From Sphingobacterium sp. SRCM116780 (GTDB lineage Bacteria; Bacteroidota; Bacteroidia; Sphingobacteriales; Sphingobacteriaceae), in contig NZ_CP090446.1 of the NCBI RefSeq assembly GCF_021442025.1, positions 3,782,001-3,846,000 of the forward strand: a DNA stretch of 64,000 nt, read 5' to 3'. Below are positions 43,910-52,121 of this stretch, one piece after another (within the stretch, counting starts at the first letter, position 1; the number at the start of each line of letters is the position of its first letter). The notes under the pieces are model-generated. The model was not told the origin of the DNA. It searched no databases and saw only the letters and a program-made list of their open reading frames with translations. Both the position numbers and the translations under genes were made by a program.

Positions 43910-44372
43910 TATTTCATTATGCTGACCCAAAAAGACTTTTATTCAATAAAACTATCTCTTGTAAATGGTTGTAAGTTAATTGATAATGCTTGTTTAAACT
44001 TCTTTAATAGGTCTGTTTTTGACTCTCAAAAAGTGAGTGAGCGGTTACTTGAATTTTAAATTAAATCGATAATTTTCTTGCATATCAAAAAAAAAATGGT
44101 TTTCATTGTAAAAAATTTATTGCTTTGTCCTGATAAACGGGTATTGTTTTAAATAAAAAGCAGGAACCGCTGAGGTCATAACTGAATATTAAGAAAATGT
44201 TAATAAAATTTAAACTCTTTTTTATGTTTCCAATATATTTGGCTTTAAGATTTTAAATATGACATAAAAGACTATATTTGTTTGGTAAAAGCTAAATGAA
44301 TATCATTACAAAAGCATATAATTAAAAAAACATATTATATTTAACAACAGTAAAACACTAAAAATTAAAAAA
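43910..44372. other. 463-bp spacer before the exb-tonB operon
   Basis: It holds no convincing gene. A 46-codon open frame (43919-44059, M-L-T-Q-K-D-F-Y start) lacks a visible ribosome-binding site or known relatives. Two perfect -7 boxes sit near the 3' end. A 7-bp inverted pair (AGCGGTT at 44040, AACCGCT at 44165) is too distant to be informative. The rest is A+T-rich with homopolymer runs. Confidence 0.5.
44234..44280 (+). promoter_or_regulatory. Two TATATTTG -7 elements upstream of exbB
   Basis: TATATTTG at 44234-44241 and again at 44273-44280, 39 bp apart and both perfect matches to TAnnTTTG. The second is 92 bp from the exbB ATG, leaving a leader of about 85 nt. Tandem promoters fit an operon that must respond to several nutrients. 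Confidence 0.6.
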
Positions 44373-45203
44373 ATGGCAAACGCACCTAAAACAAGTCCTG
44401 CTGCAAACCAAGAGAGCAATAATTCAGGTTCTTTCTTTGCACAAGCTGCAATTATCATTTGTTTCATTATCGGTTACCTTTTATGGAAATTTGTGATGGG
44501 TAGTCCTTCAAACTTTATCGATAGTAATCCAGAAAATCAACCTCTTCCAGGTAACTACTTAGGAATGGTTTATCACGCAGGTGCTGTAGTACCAGTTTTA
44601 TTAGGTTTATTCTTAATGGTATGGGTATTCTCTATTGAGCGTTTTATCGTAATCGGAAAAGCTTCTGGAACAGGAAATGTTGGTAATTTCGTAAGAAAAG
44701 TACAAACGTTAATCAATGGCGGTAATTTAGATTCAGCTATTGCTGAGTGTGACAAACAAAAAGGTTCTGTTGCAAATGTAATCAAAGCTGGTTTAACGAA
44801 ATACAAAGCTGTTTCTGTTGATACTGCAGTCGATACAGAAAAAGCGACAATTGCAATCCAAAAAGAAATTGAAGAAACAACAGCATTAGAAATGCCAATG
44901 TTAGAGAAAAACTTAAACGTGATCGCTACATTAGTTTCTATCGGTACATTAACAGGTTTATTGGGTACAGTAACAGGTATGATCAAGGCCTTCAGTGCAC
45001 TGGCAACTGGTGGTACTCCTGACTCTGCAAAATTAGCAAATGGTATCTCTGAGGCCTTAATTAATACAGCTACAGGTATTGGTACATCTACAATTGCGAT
45101 TGTAATGTATAATATCTTAACAGCTAAAATTGATAAATTAACATATTCAATCGACGAGGCTGGTTTCTCAATCGTACAAACTTACGCTGCGAACCATAAA
45201 TAG
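44373..45203 (+). CDS. exbB: ExbB/TolQ/MotA-type proton channel
   Basis: The 276-residue proton-conducting subunit that energises TonB. It has an extra N-terminal hydrophobic helix (about 24-44), then three helices: about 70-93 before SIERFIVIGKASG, and a pair near 190-215 and 230-255. The conserved MotA/TolQ segment NLNVIATLVSIGTLTGLLGTV and the SEALINTATGIG motif are present. It heads the exbB-exbD-exbD-tonB operon. Confidence 0.94.
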   Translation: MANAPKTSPAANQESNNSGSFFAQAAIIICFIIGYLLWKFVMGSPSNFIDSNPENQPLPGNYLGMVYHAGAVVPVLLGLFLMVWVFSIERFIVIGKASGTGNVGNFVRKVQTLINGGNLDSAIAECDKQKGSVANVIKAGLTKYKAVSVDTAVDTEKATIAIQKEIEETTALEMPMLEKNLNVIATLVSIGTLTGLLGTVTGMIKAFSALATGGTPDSAKLANGISEALINTATGIGTSTIAIVMYNILTAKIDKLTYSIDEAGFSIVQTYAANHK

Positions 45204-45300
45204 TAATTATATGATTTTTGAAATTATTTTATGGAATATTAATTTCAAATGCATCATATAGTTAAGAGATTGAATAATTAATTTATAAAGAAGTTTAAAA

Positions 45301-45960
45301 ATGGGTAAAGCAAAAGTAAAAAGAGCCAGTACATCCATTGATATGACCGCGATGTGTGACGTATCATTCTTGCTTCTTTCATTCTTCGTAATGACATCAA
45401 CGGCGAAACAACCGGAAGCATTTCCAGTAGATACGCCGTCATCTACGACGAAAGATAAATTACCAGACTCTAACGTTGGTATTATTACCATCGGTGATAA
45501 AGGTAAAGTATTCTTTGGCGCAACAGATCGTGATGTTCGGGTTAAAACTTTAGAGAAAATGTCTACTAGATATGGCGTTAAATTTTCTCAACAAGATTAC
45601 GACCAATTTGCGTTGATGGAAAATGTCGGTACTCCAATGAAAGCGATTAAGCAAGTATTAGGGATGAAACCAAGTGAACGTCTTGCAAAAGGAGTTCAGA
45701 ATGGTATTCCTGTAGATAGTACAGAGGCATTATCAAACGAATTATACCAATGGGTACAAACAGCGCGTTTAGCTGCAGCAGAAGTAAATAAGGAAAAGGA
45801 AGGCAACAAAGACTTTGTTGATCCAGGACCACTTAAAATTGCGATTAAAGCTGACGGAGCAGAAAAGTACCCTTCAATTAATGCGGTAATTGAAACATTA
45901 CGTAACCAAAAACAAAATAAATTCAGTTTCATTACTGGTTTACGTGCTGAGGATAAATAA
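45301..45960 (+). CDS. exbD: ExbD/TolR biopolymer transport protein 1
   Basis: A 219-residue single-pass inner-membrane protein that couples the proton gradient to TonB. The membrane helix contains the proton-carrying aspartate (STSIDMTAMCDVSFLLLSFF; the second Asp, of CDVSFLL). The periplasmic domain is longer than in E. coli ExbD and includes an extra acidic/lysine-rich region (about 100-170). The second exbD begins 24 bp downstream; paired ExbD paralogues are usual in Bacteroidota. Confidence 0.92.
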   Translation: MGKAKVKRASTSIDMTAMCDVSFLLLSFFVMTSTAKQPEAFPVDTPSSTTKDKLPDSNVGIITIGDKGKVFFGATDRDVRVKTLEKMSTRYGVKFSQQDYDQFALMENVGTPMKAIKQVLGMKPSERLAKGVQNGIPVDSTEALSNELYQWVQTARLAAAEVNKEKEGNKDFVDPGPLKIAIKADGAEKYPSINAVIETLRNQKQNKFSFITGLRAEDK

Positions 45961-45984
45961 TGTTGATTTAATAAATAGACATAA

Positions 45985-46539
45985 ATGGCAGAATTAAATC
46001 AAGACAGTGGTAAGGGGGGTAAAGGCGGAAAAGTAAGATCAAAGAAAAACGGTGGTAAAGTCGATTTGACAGCCATGGTAGATCTAGCATTCTTATTGAT
46101 TACTTTCTTCATGTTGACTACGTCTTTAAATAAACCACAAGCAATGGACGTTGCGATGCCTGATAAAAATAAAGTTAAAGATGAGCAATCTGAAGTACTA
46201 ACAGCAGATAATCGTTCGGTAACAATTTTATTAGGATCTGACAATAAAGTTTCTTGGTATTATGGACAAATAAAAGCACCAATCGAAGGTCCTACAGTTA
46301 CAGGATTCGGCGCTGATGGCTTACGTAAGGCTTTAATTGCGAAAAAAGCTTATGTACCACGTGTAGCTGGAGGAAAAGATGTAATCGTGATCATCAGACC
46401 TAGTGATATGTCTACTCAAAAAGATCTTGTTGATGTTCTTGATGAGATGAAAATTGTAGACATTAAACGCTATATGATTGCAAAAATTAGTCCTGAAGAA
46501 ATAGATGTTTTAAAACGTGATAATATTTACAATGACTAA
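45985..46539 (+). CDS. exbD: ExbD/TolR biopolymer transport protein 2
   Basis: The second, 184-residue ExbD paralogue. After a glycine/lysine-rich N-terminus (KGGKGGKVRSKKNGGK) comes the membrane helix with the essential aspartate in VDLTAMVDLAFLLITFFML. The periplasmic part has the TolR-like end DEMKIVDIKRYMIAKISPEE. Together with the first ExbD it may form a heteromeric dimer inside the ExbB pentamer. Confidence 0.92.
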   Translation: MAELNQDSGKGGKGGKVRSKKNGGKVDLTAMVDLAFLLITFFMLTTSLNKPQAMDVAMPDKNKVKDEQSEVLTADNRSVTILLGSDNKVSWYYGQIKAPIEGPTVTGFGADGLRKALIAKKAYVPRVAGGKDVIVIIRPSDMSTQKDLVDVLDEMKIVDIKRYMIAKISPEEIDVLKRDNIYND

Positions 46540-46576
46540 TCAAGTCTTTATAAAATTCACGAAAATTATATAAAAT

Positions 46577-47464
46577 ATGATTGGGTCAAAATTAGATATT
46601 TTTAAAAAGGAATGGCTTGATGTCGTATTTCAAGGCAGAAACAAGGAGTATGGAGCTTACGAGCTTCGTAAGATTGCTCCTAAAGCAACGAATACTGGTT
46701 TATTGGTTGTTGTTATTGCAGTGGTACTGTTAAGTCTTCTTAAGTTATTTGGAGGGAAACTCTTTCCAAATAAACCTGTGGAAGCTCCTCCTGTTGTAAC
46801 AGAAGTGACCTTAGAGGATTTAGAGGAAATTAAACCTCCTGAACCACCAGAAGAAGAGCCTCTTCCAATAGAAGAAGAAAAACCACAACAAGTTGCAATG
46901 GATATACCAAAAGAAGATTTGGTCCGTTTTCCAGAACCTAAAGTAGCTCCTGCTGCTCAGGTGAAAGAAGAAGTTGCAGCACAGGAAGAATTCAAAGATG
47001 ATAAAAAGGCACCAGCTCGTATTACTTTAAAAGGTAGTGCTGCAGGTTCTTCGGTAGCAAGAGGTGAATTTGGTACTAAGAAACAAGATGGTGGTATTAC
47101 TGGAACTTCTAAAGGTGATCCAAATGGTGATCCAAACGGGGATCAAATTTTCAATGCTGTAGAGGTGCAACCTCAACCCCCAGGTGGTATGGCTGCATTT
47201 ATGAAATGGGTTGGAGAAGCGTATGACTATCCTTCAGCAGCTTTAGAAAATGGTATTAACGGTGTTGTTGAAGTTTCCTTTGTTGTTGAGAAAGATGGTA
47301 GTTTGACTGATATTAATGTGAAACGAGATCTTAAATATGGTACAGGAGATGCAGCTGTTAAGTTGTTGAAAAAAGCTAAAAAGTGGAAACCAGGTATTCA
47401 AAATGGTCGCCCCGTACGTGTGGCGTATACATTACCTATCCGCTTAAATACAATTAATCAGTAA
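46577..47464 (+). CDS. tonB: Energy transducer TonB
   Basis: A 295-residue TonB. A cytoplasmic N-terminus of about 40 residues (with FQGRNKEYGAYELRK, a Bacteroidota hallmark) precedes one transmembrane helix (about 42-62). A proline/glutamate-rich periplasmic spacer (KPPEPPEEEPLPIEEE) and the C-terminal receptor-binding domain (about 215-293; YPSAALENGINGVVEVSFVV, ending VAYTLPIRL) follow. It energises outer-membrane receptors through the plug. It sits 37 bp after exbD-2 in the same operon. Confidence 0.94.
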   Translation: MIGSKLDIFKKEWLDVVFQGRNKEYGAYELRKIAPKATNTGLLVVVIAVVLLSLLKLFGGKLFPNKPVEAPPVVTEVTLEDLEEIKPPEPPEEEPLPIEEEKPQQVAMDIPKEDLVRFPEPKVAPAAQVKEEVAAQEEFKDDKKAPARITLKGSAAGSSVARGEFGTKKQDGGITGTSKGDPNGDPNGDQIFNAVEVQPQPPGGMAAFMKWVGEAYDYPSAALENGINGVVEVSFVVEKDGSLTDINVKRDLKYGTGDAAVKLLKKAKKWKPGIQNGRPVRVAYTLPIRLNTINQ

Positions 47465-47467
47465 TTA

Positions 47468-47698
47468 GTGGCGAATTTTAATTCAAATACAAATTACAGA
47501 CAGAAATCGCCTATAAAGCGATTTCTGTCTATTTTAGGACTATTTATGTTTGGCCTATATTTTGCACTAGGCTTATTGGTTATTTTTTGGAAGGATTTAC
47601 CTTTAGAAATTAATCCAACATATAAAACGTTATTTGGTATAGTTCTTATCGTTTATTCTTTTCTGCGTTTTGTTAGATTGTGGCAAAGTAATTTTTAA
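47468..47698 (+). CDS. Small two-helix membrane protein
   Basis: A 76-residue protein starting with GTG, 3 bp after the tonB stop. A basic N-terminus (NYRQKSPIKRF) precedes two hydrophobic helices (about 20-40 and 52-70). No family is recognised, but similar small proteins follow tonB in related genomes as far as I recall. Its first codons form a 13-bp hairpin (47498-47530) that may limit expression or act as an attenuator after tonB. Confidence 0.65.
   Translation: MANFNSNTNYRQKSPIKRFLSILGLFMFGLYFALGLLVIFWKDLPLEINPTYKTLFGIVLIVYSFLRFVRLWQSNF
47498..47530 (+). terminator. Hairpin inside the small gene after tonB (attenuator-like)
   Basis: Perfect 13-bp stem AGACAGAAATCGC / GCGATTTCTGTCT with a 7-nt loop, beginning 34 bp after the tonB stop and followed by ATTTTA. 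The T-tract is short, so read-through to the small gene is expected. Confidence 0.5.
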
Positions 47699-47768
47699 TT
47701 AGCTCAATTTTTATAGGCACTAAACTTTCCTTAATTTTTACCGTCTGATTTTATTAAATGCTTGTTAT

Positions 47769-48710
47769 ATGAACAACAGTTTAAAAATATTACTATTTAC
47801 AGTTTTAAGTGTTTCTATTTTGACCAGTTGTAATCGGCAAAATAAAATCAAACAAGAAACAAAAGAACAAGGTCAAGACATTTTAAGAGGAAAGATAAAT
47901 GTTCTAGTGGATGAAACAGTATATCCGATATTGAAAGAACAAGTGGACGTGTTTCAAAGCTCTTATTCCGATGCTGCTATTCAATTGATGGCCCGACCAG
48001 AAATTAAAGCTGTTAATGCATTGTTAGGGGATTCATCGGGAGTAATTATTTTGACAAGAAAGTTAACAGCCCAGGAAGGAGCGTACTTTAAAAAACGTAA
48101 CATTGTACCAAAAGAGTATCAAATAGGAAGTGATGCAGTTGCGTTAATAAATAATATTGCAGATTCAGATACTAGTATTACACTTTCTAACGTTAAATCA
48201 TTATTAAATGGAGAGCAAAAGGGTAAACTTAAAGTTGTTTTTGACAATGCAAATTCCAGTACGCTCAGATTTTTGAAAAGTTATTTATCGTTAGACAAAA
48301 TAGACGCAACTGCTATCTCAGGTTTACAGAATAATGAGGAAGTAATTAAATACGTTAGTGAAAATAAAGGCACTATCGGTATTGTTGGTTACAATTGGAT
48401 ATTGGAAATAGCGCAAAAAAAATCGCAGTTATCCAATAAAATTCGTACATTGAGCGTTGAAAATTCGCAAGGTGACAAAAAAGACGGATTATTTTATAAA
48501 CCATCACAATCGAATTTGTCCTTGGGATTATATCCTTTTATAAGACCTATTTATGTGTTGAACTATCAACCAAACTTAGGTTTAGGTTTAGGATTTAGTT
48601 CTTTCCTAACAGGAGATAGAGGACAGCGGATCATATTGAAAGCTGGATTATTGCCAGCAACAATGCCTGGACGTGAAATTATTATTAGAGAAGAAAATAG
48701 TTTAAATTAG
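47769..48710 (+). CDS. PstS-like phosphate-binding lipoprotein
   Basis: A 313-residue periplasmic solute-binding protein of the PstS family. The lipobox is SILTSC (Cys21). The domain shows the PstS pattern: GVIILTRKLTAQE in the first lobe, IGSDAVALINN, and the hinge near NKGTIGIVGYNW, then the second-lobe end LYPFIRPIYVLN. No pstABC genes are near. In Bacteroidota such proteins are encoded after exbB-exbD-tonB, so it may deliver or sense phosphate for TonB-dependent uptake, or act as a separate binding protein; the role is inferred. Confidence 0.82.
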   Translation: MNNSLKILLFTVLSVSILTSCNRQNKIKQETKEQGQDILRGKINVLVDETVYPILKEQVDVFQSSYSDAAIQLMARPEIKAVNALLGDSSGVIILTRKLTAQEGAYFKKRNIVPKEYQIGSDAVALINNIADSDTSITLSNVKSLLNGEQKGKLKVVFDNANSSTLRFLKSYLSLDKIDATAISGLQNNEEVIKYVSENKGTIGIVGYNWILEIAQKKSQLSNKIRTLSVENSQGDKKDGLFYKPSQSNLSLGLYPFIRPIYVLNYQPNLGLGLGFSSFLTGDRGQRIILKAGLLPATMPGREIIIREENSLN

Positions 48711-48736
48711 AATATAAAAAAGTACAACAATAGATT

Positions 48737-50455
48737 ATGACAAACAGTAAATTATTATTTAGTCTGTTATTAGCAGGTTCTGTTGGCACAGCAAGTGCAC
48801 AAAGTTTAAAGGATGCTAGAGCGGCTATTGAAACAGAAAACTACGGTAAAGCAAAATCAATTTTGCAACAATTAGTAAGTAAACAAGCTAAAGTTGGCGA
48901 TAATTACTTCTATTTAGGTCAAATTTATTTAGTTAATGATAAAGCTGATTCAGCGGCGATTATGTTTAATCAAGGTCTAGCTGCTGATCCAAAATCATTG
49001 ATTAATAATGTTGGTTTAGGCTATATCGATTTGTTGAAAAAAGATAAAGCTTCTGCTGATGCTAAATTTGCGTCAGCTAGTGCAAACTTGAAGAAAAAGG
49101 ATTACGAGGAATTGTTGGAAATCGGTCGTGCTTACATCAAAGCACCAGAGCCTGATTATGCAAAAGCTTTAGATTATTTAACACAAGCTAAAGCAAAAAA
49201 TGCAAAAGATGCAGCTATTCCATTAGCTTTAGGTGATGCTTATAGAGGATTGAAAGAAGCAAGTAGTGCTTATTCAAGCTATAGTGAAGCAACTGATTTA
49301 GATCCAACTTCAATTCGTGCTAAAATCGGTCTTGCAGTTATTGTTCGTGGTGCGCAAGCATACGATGAAGCCATCACACAGTTGACAGCAATTACACAAG
49401 AATTCCCAACTTATGCACCTACATACCGTGAGTTAGCAGAAACGTATAATATGTGGTCAAGAGCAGCTGGTACTTCTGATGAAAAATATGTAGAGCTAAA
49501 CAAAAAAGGTGTAGAGGAATACAAAAAGTATTTGCAGACGAATGGTGATAATTCATTAGAAGCTAAAATACGTTACGCCGATTTCTTAGTTTATGCAAGA
49601 CAATATGATGAGCTAAAAACTGTTTCTGAAGAATTAGCAAAAACACCAGATGTAGATCCTAAAATCTACCGTTATTTAGGTTATATTGCTTTTAGAAATA
49701 AGGAATACGCTAAATCAGGAGAGTATCTGACACAAATGTTAACGAAGATGGATCCATCACGCGTGATTCCTTTAGATTACATGTACTCAGGTTTATCAGA
49801 TGTTGCAAACAATAAAGTAGAATCAGGAATTGTCAACATTAAAAAAGCAATTGATTTAGATAAGGAATTGTTAACAGAAGTTGCAGAAACAGCTTTTGCT
49901 AAATATCAAGATCAAGAAACGGCGACGGGTGTTGCCTTGTTTGAGATTATTGCAAAATATCCAGACAGTGATTATTATTTCGATTCAAATTACTATGCTG
50001 GAGAAGGTAATTACTTAATCGGTTTTAAAAAGGATCAAGAAAGTAAAGATGCTGAAGGAAATATCAAAGATCAAGCATTAAGAGATCAAGCAATTGCTGC
50101 ATTTGTTAAATCACAAGCGTATCTATCTATTGTTGAAGCGGCAACAAAGCCAGAAATTATAGATAAATATTTAGTGCAGGCTTTATATTACAAAGCATTT
50201 TCAGCTTTAGGTGCAGATAATTTAGAAAATCCAAAAGGTGATTTCGTTGCTCCTTTTCAAAAGTTAATTTCTTTAGTGAATGAAAAAGGAACACAAGAGA
50301 AAAATAAGGCGTACTTAATCGATGCTTATACTTACATTGGCTTATTTTACTACATTAAAAATGATGTCCCTAAAGCAAAAGCTAATTTCCAAGAGGTATT
50401 GAAAATAGATGCTGCGAATGAATCTGCTAAATCTTATTTAGATGCTTTAAAATAG
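48737..50455 (+). CDS. Exported tetratricopeptide repeat protein
   Basis: A 572-residue protein with a signal peptide ending TASAQ (about residue 20) and a mature part built of TPR units throughout (for example YFYLGQIYLVNDKADSAAIM and PLALGDAYRGLKEASSAYSS). Lysine- and alanine-rich helices suggest a periplasmic scaffold. It is the last gene of the exb-tonB-PstS operon, followed by a strong terminator, so it probably assists the TonB or phosphate-binding machinery. Partner unknown. Confidence 0.88.
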   Translation: MTNSKLLFSLLLAGSVGTASAQSLKDARAAIETENYGKAKSILQQLVSKQAKVGDNYFYLGQIYLVNDKADSAAIMFNQGLAADPKSLINNVGLGYIDLLKKDKASADAKFASASANLKKKDYEELLEIGRAYIKAPEPDYAKALDYLTQAKAKNAKDAAIPLALGDAYRGLKEASSAYSSYSEATDLDPTSIRAKIGLAVIVRGAQAYDEAITQLTAITQEFPTYAPTYRELAETYNMWSRAAGTSDEKYVELNKKGVEEYKKYLQTNGDNSLEAKIRYADFLVYARQYDELKTVSEELAKTPDVDPKIYRYLGYIAFRNKEYAKSGEYLTQMLTKMDPSRVIPLDYMYSGLSDVANNKVESGIVNIKKAIDLDKELLTEVAETAFAKYQDQETATGVALFEIIAKYPDSDYYFDSNYYAGEGNYLIGFKKDQESKDAEGNIKDQALRDQAIAAFVKSQAYLSIVEAATKPEIIDKYLVQALYYKAFSALGADNLENPKGDFVAPFQKLISLVNEKGTQEKNKAYLIDAYTYIGLFYYIKNDVPKAKANFQEVLKIDAANESAKSYLDALK

Positions 50456-50474
50456 TATTTTAAACTTTTTTTTG

Positions 50475-50508
50475 AAAAGGGAGAGAATGAAAGTTCTCTC
50501 CCTTTTTT
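50475..50508 (+). terminator. Intrinsic terminator of the exb-tonB operon
   Basis: AAAAGGGAGAGAA / TTCTCTCCCTTTT, a perfect 13-bp stem with a 6-nt loop, then TT. It closes the TonB operon 20 bp after the TPR gene and precedes the nuo promoter. Confidence 0.92.
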
Positions 50509-50521
50509 GATTTAAGAATTG

Positions 50522-50529
50522 TATTTTTG
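50522..50529 (+). promoter_or_regulatory. TAnnTTTG -7 element for the nuo operon
   Basis: TATTTTTG, perfect -7 consensus, 45 bp before the nuoA ATG and just after the terminator of the preceding operon. Confidence 0.55.
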
Positions 50530-50574
50530 ATGATTATTCATTAGATTTAAGCTTTACCAATTTAGAAATTTAAT

Positions 50575-50952
50575 ATGGAGCAAGTTAGTGCAAGTGCACC
50601 TATTGATTATTTACCAATTTTATTCCAGCTGATTGTAGCTGCAGGATTTGGTGTGGGAACCATCATTATCACGCATTTAATTGGGCCTAAAGTAAGGACC
50701 GAAAATAAATTATCATCATTCGAATCGGGAATAGAAGTTATTGGTAATGCGAGGCAACCATTTTCTATTAAATATTTTCTTGTCGCCATCCTCTTTGTTG
50801 TTTTTGATGTGGAAGTTATATTTATGTATCCATGGGCAGTCAATTTTAGAGAATTTGGATTCGAAGGTTTGATTCAAATGTTTGTGTTTATGGCCATGTT
50901 GCTTTTGGGCTTTATTTATGTTATTAAAAAGAAAGCACTAAGTTGGGATTAG
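50575..50952 (+). CDS. nuoA: NADH-quinone oxidoreductase subunit A
   Basis: First membrane subunit of respiratory complex I (NADH:menaquinone oxidoreductase). 125 residues with three helices (about 15-35, 65-85, 98-117). The conserved NuoA loop SSFESGIEVIGNARQPFSIK joins helices 1 and 2, and helix 2 has the acidic FDVEVIFMYPW segment near the quinone site. It is separated from nuoB by 101 bp, which hold a second promoter-like box, unlike the tight spacing within the rest of the operon. Confidence 0.95.
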   Translation: MEQVSASAPIDYLPILFQLIVAAGFGVGTIIITHLIGPKVRTENKLSSFESGIEVIGNARQPFSIKYFLVAILFVVFDVEVIFMYPWAVNFREFGFEGLIQMFVFMAMLLLGFIYVIKKKALSWD

Positions 50953-50999
50953 AATAATTCTAAATTGTTCTGCCTGCTTGATTTTTAGTCAGAAAATGT

Positions 51000-51007
51000 T
51001 AGTTTTG
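51000..51007 (+). promoter_or_regulatory. Internal TAnnTTTG element between nuoA and nuoB
   Basis: TAGTTTTG, perfect -7 consensus, 46 bp before nuoB. It lies in an unusually long 101-bp gap, suggesting an internal start for nuoB-N. Confidence 0.4.
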
Positions 51008-51053
51008 ATACGGAGAACACACACAACTATAAACCATTTAAATTATAATTTCT

Positions 51054-51605
51054 ATGAGCGATATTAAGTTGGCGGAGGCGCCTCCGGGAGTCGAAGGTGC
51101 TGGTTTTTTTGCTACTAGTTTAGATAAAGCGATTGGTTTGGCTCGTTCAAATTCTTTATGGCCTTTGCCATTCGCAACCTCTTGCTGTGGAATTGAATTT
51201 ATGGCAACCATGGGCTCTACGTATGATTTGGCTCGATTTGGTGCAGAACGTCCAAGTTTTTCTCCTCGTCAAGCGGATATGCTGTTGGTCATGGGAACAA
51301 TTGCAAAGAAAATGGCTCCAGTTTTAAAACAGGTATACATTCAAATGGCAGAACCTCGTTGGGTGATTGCTGTTGGTGCTTGTGCATCCAGTGGTGGTAT
51401 TTTTGATACATATTCTGTCTTGCAAGGTATTGATGAAATTATTCCTGTGGATGTGTATGTGCCAGGCTGTCCTCCTAGACCAGAGGCGATATTAGATGGT
51501 GTCTTGCGATTGCAAGATATTGTGAAGAATGAGTCCTTAAATAGGAGAAATACGCCCGAGTATAGAGCTTTATTAGAGAAATACGGAATAGAAACTTATG
51601 GATAA
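51054..51605 (+). CDS. nuoB: NADH-quinone oxidoreductase subunit B
   Basis: Carries iron-sulfur cluster N2, which reduces quinone. 183 residues with all N2 ligands: the adjacent cysteines of [10 protein letters not shown], the next in GACASSGG, and GCPPRPEA. The N-terminus is short. It overlaps nuoC by 8 bp. Confidence 0.96.
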   Translation: MSDIKLAEAPPGVEGAGFFATSLDKAIGLARSNSLWPLPFATSCCGIEFMATMGSTYDLARFGAERPSFSPRQADMLLVMGTIAKKMAPVLKQVYIQMAEPRWVIAVGACASSGGIFDTYSVLQGIDEIIPVDVYVPGCPPRPEAILDGVLRLQDIVKNESLNRRNTPEYRALLEKYGIETYG

Positions 51606-52101
51606 GTTGGATAATACATATTTGTGGGAGAAACTAGCGCAGAAATTTACTGATCAAGTATCGCTGCTAACGGATGCCCATAATTTATTGACAGTGGATG
51701 CGAAAGAGGCGTGTATTACAGCTGTTTTGAATTTTTTGAAACAAGATGAGGAATTACAGTTTATTCATTTAACAGATATTACAGCGGTACATTTTCCACT
51801 TCAAAAGAAAGCATTTGAAGTTGTTTATCATATTCACAGTTTAGTAAATAATATTCGTATCCGTGTTAAAGTCCAGTTAGATGGGGAAAACCCAGAAATT
51901 CCAACTGCAACAACTGTTTGGAAAGGAGCGAATTGGATGGAAAGAGAAACGTATGATTTTTATGGAATACAGTTTCTAGGGCATCCAGATTTAAGACGTA
52001 TATTAAATGTGGATGATATGGAAGTATTTCCGATGCGAAAAGAATATCCTTTAGAGGATCCAAATCGTGTCGATAAGAAAGATCTTTATTTTGGACGTTA
52101 A
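51598..52101 (+). CDS. nuoC: NADH-quinone oxidoreductase subunit C
   Basis: A 30-kDa-type peripheral-arm subunit of 167 residues that contacts NuoD. The C-terminal signature [20 protein letters not shown] and [10 protein letters not shown] are present. It is separate from nuoD, not fused as in E. coli. It overlaps nuoB by 8 bp. Confidence 0.95.
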   Translation: MDKLDNTYLWEKLAQKFTDQVSLLTDAHNLLTVDAKEACITAVLNFLKQDEELQFIHLTDITAVHFPLQKKAFEVVYHIHSLVNNIRIRVKVQLDGENPEIPTATTVWKGANWMERETYDFYGIQFLGHPDLRRILNVDDMEVFPMRKEYPLEDPNRVDKKDLYFGR

Positions 52102-52121
52102 AGCTAGAACCTAAATCAATT

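Noticed and set aside
43919..44059. A 46-codon plus-strand open frame in the spacer before exbB
   Set aside because: No visible ribosome-binding site, promoter directly upstream or recognisable relatives; kept only as an observation in the spacer entry.
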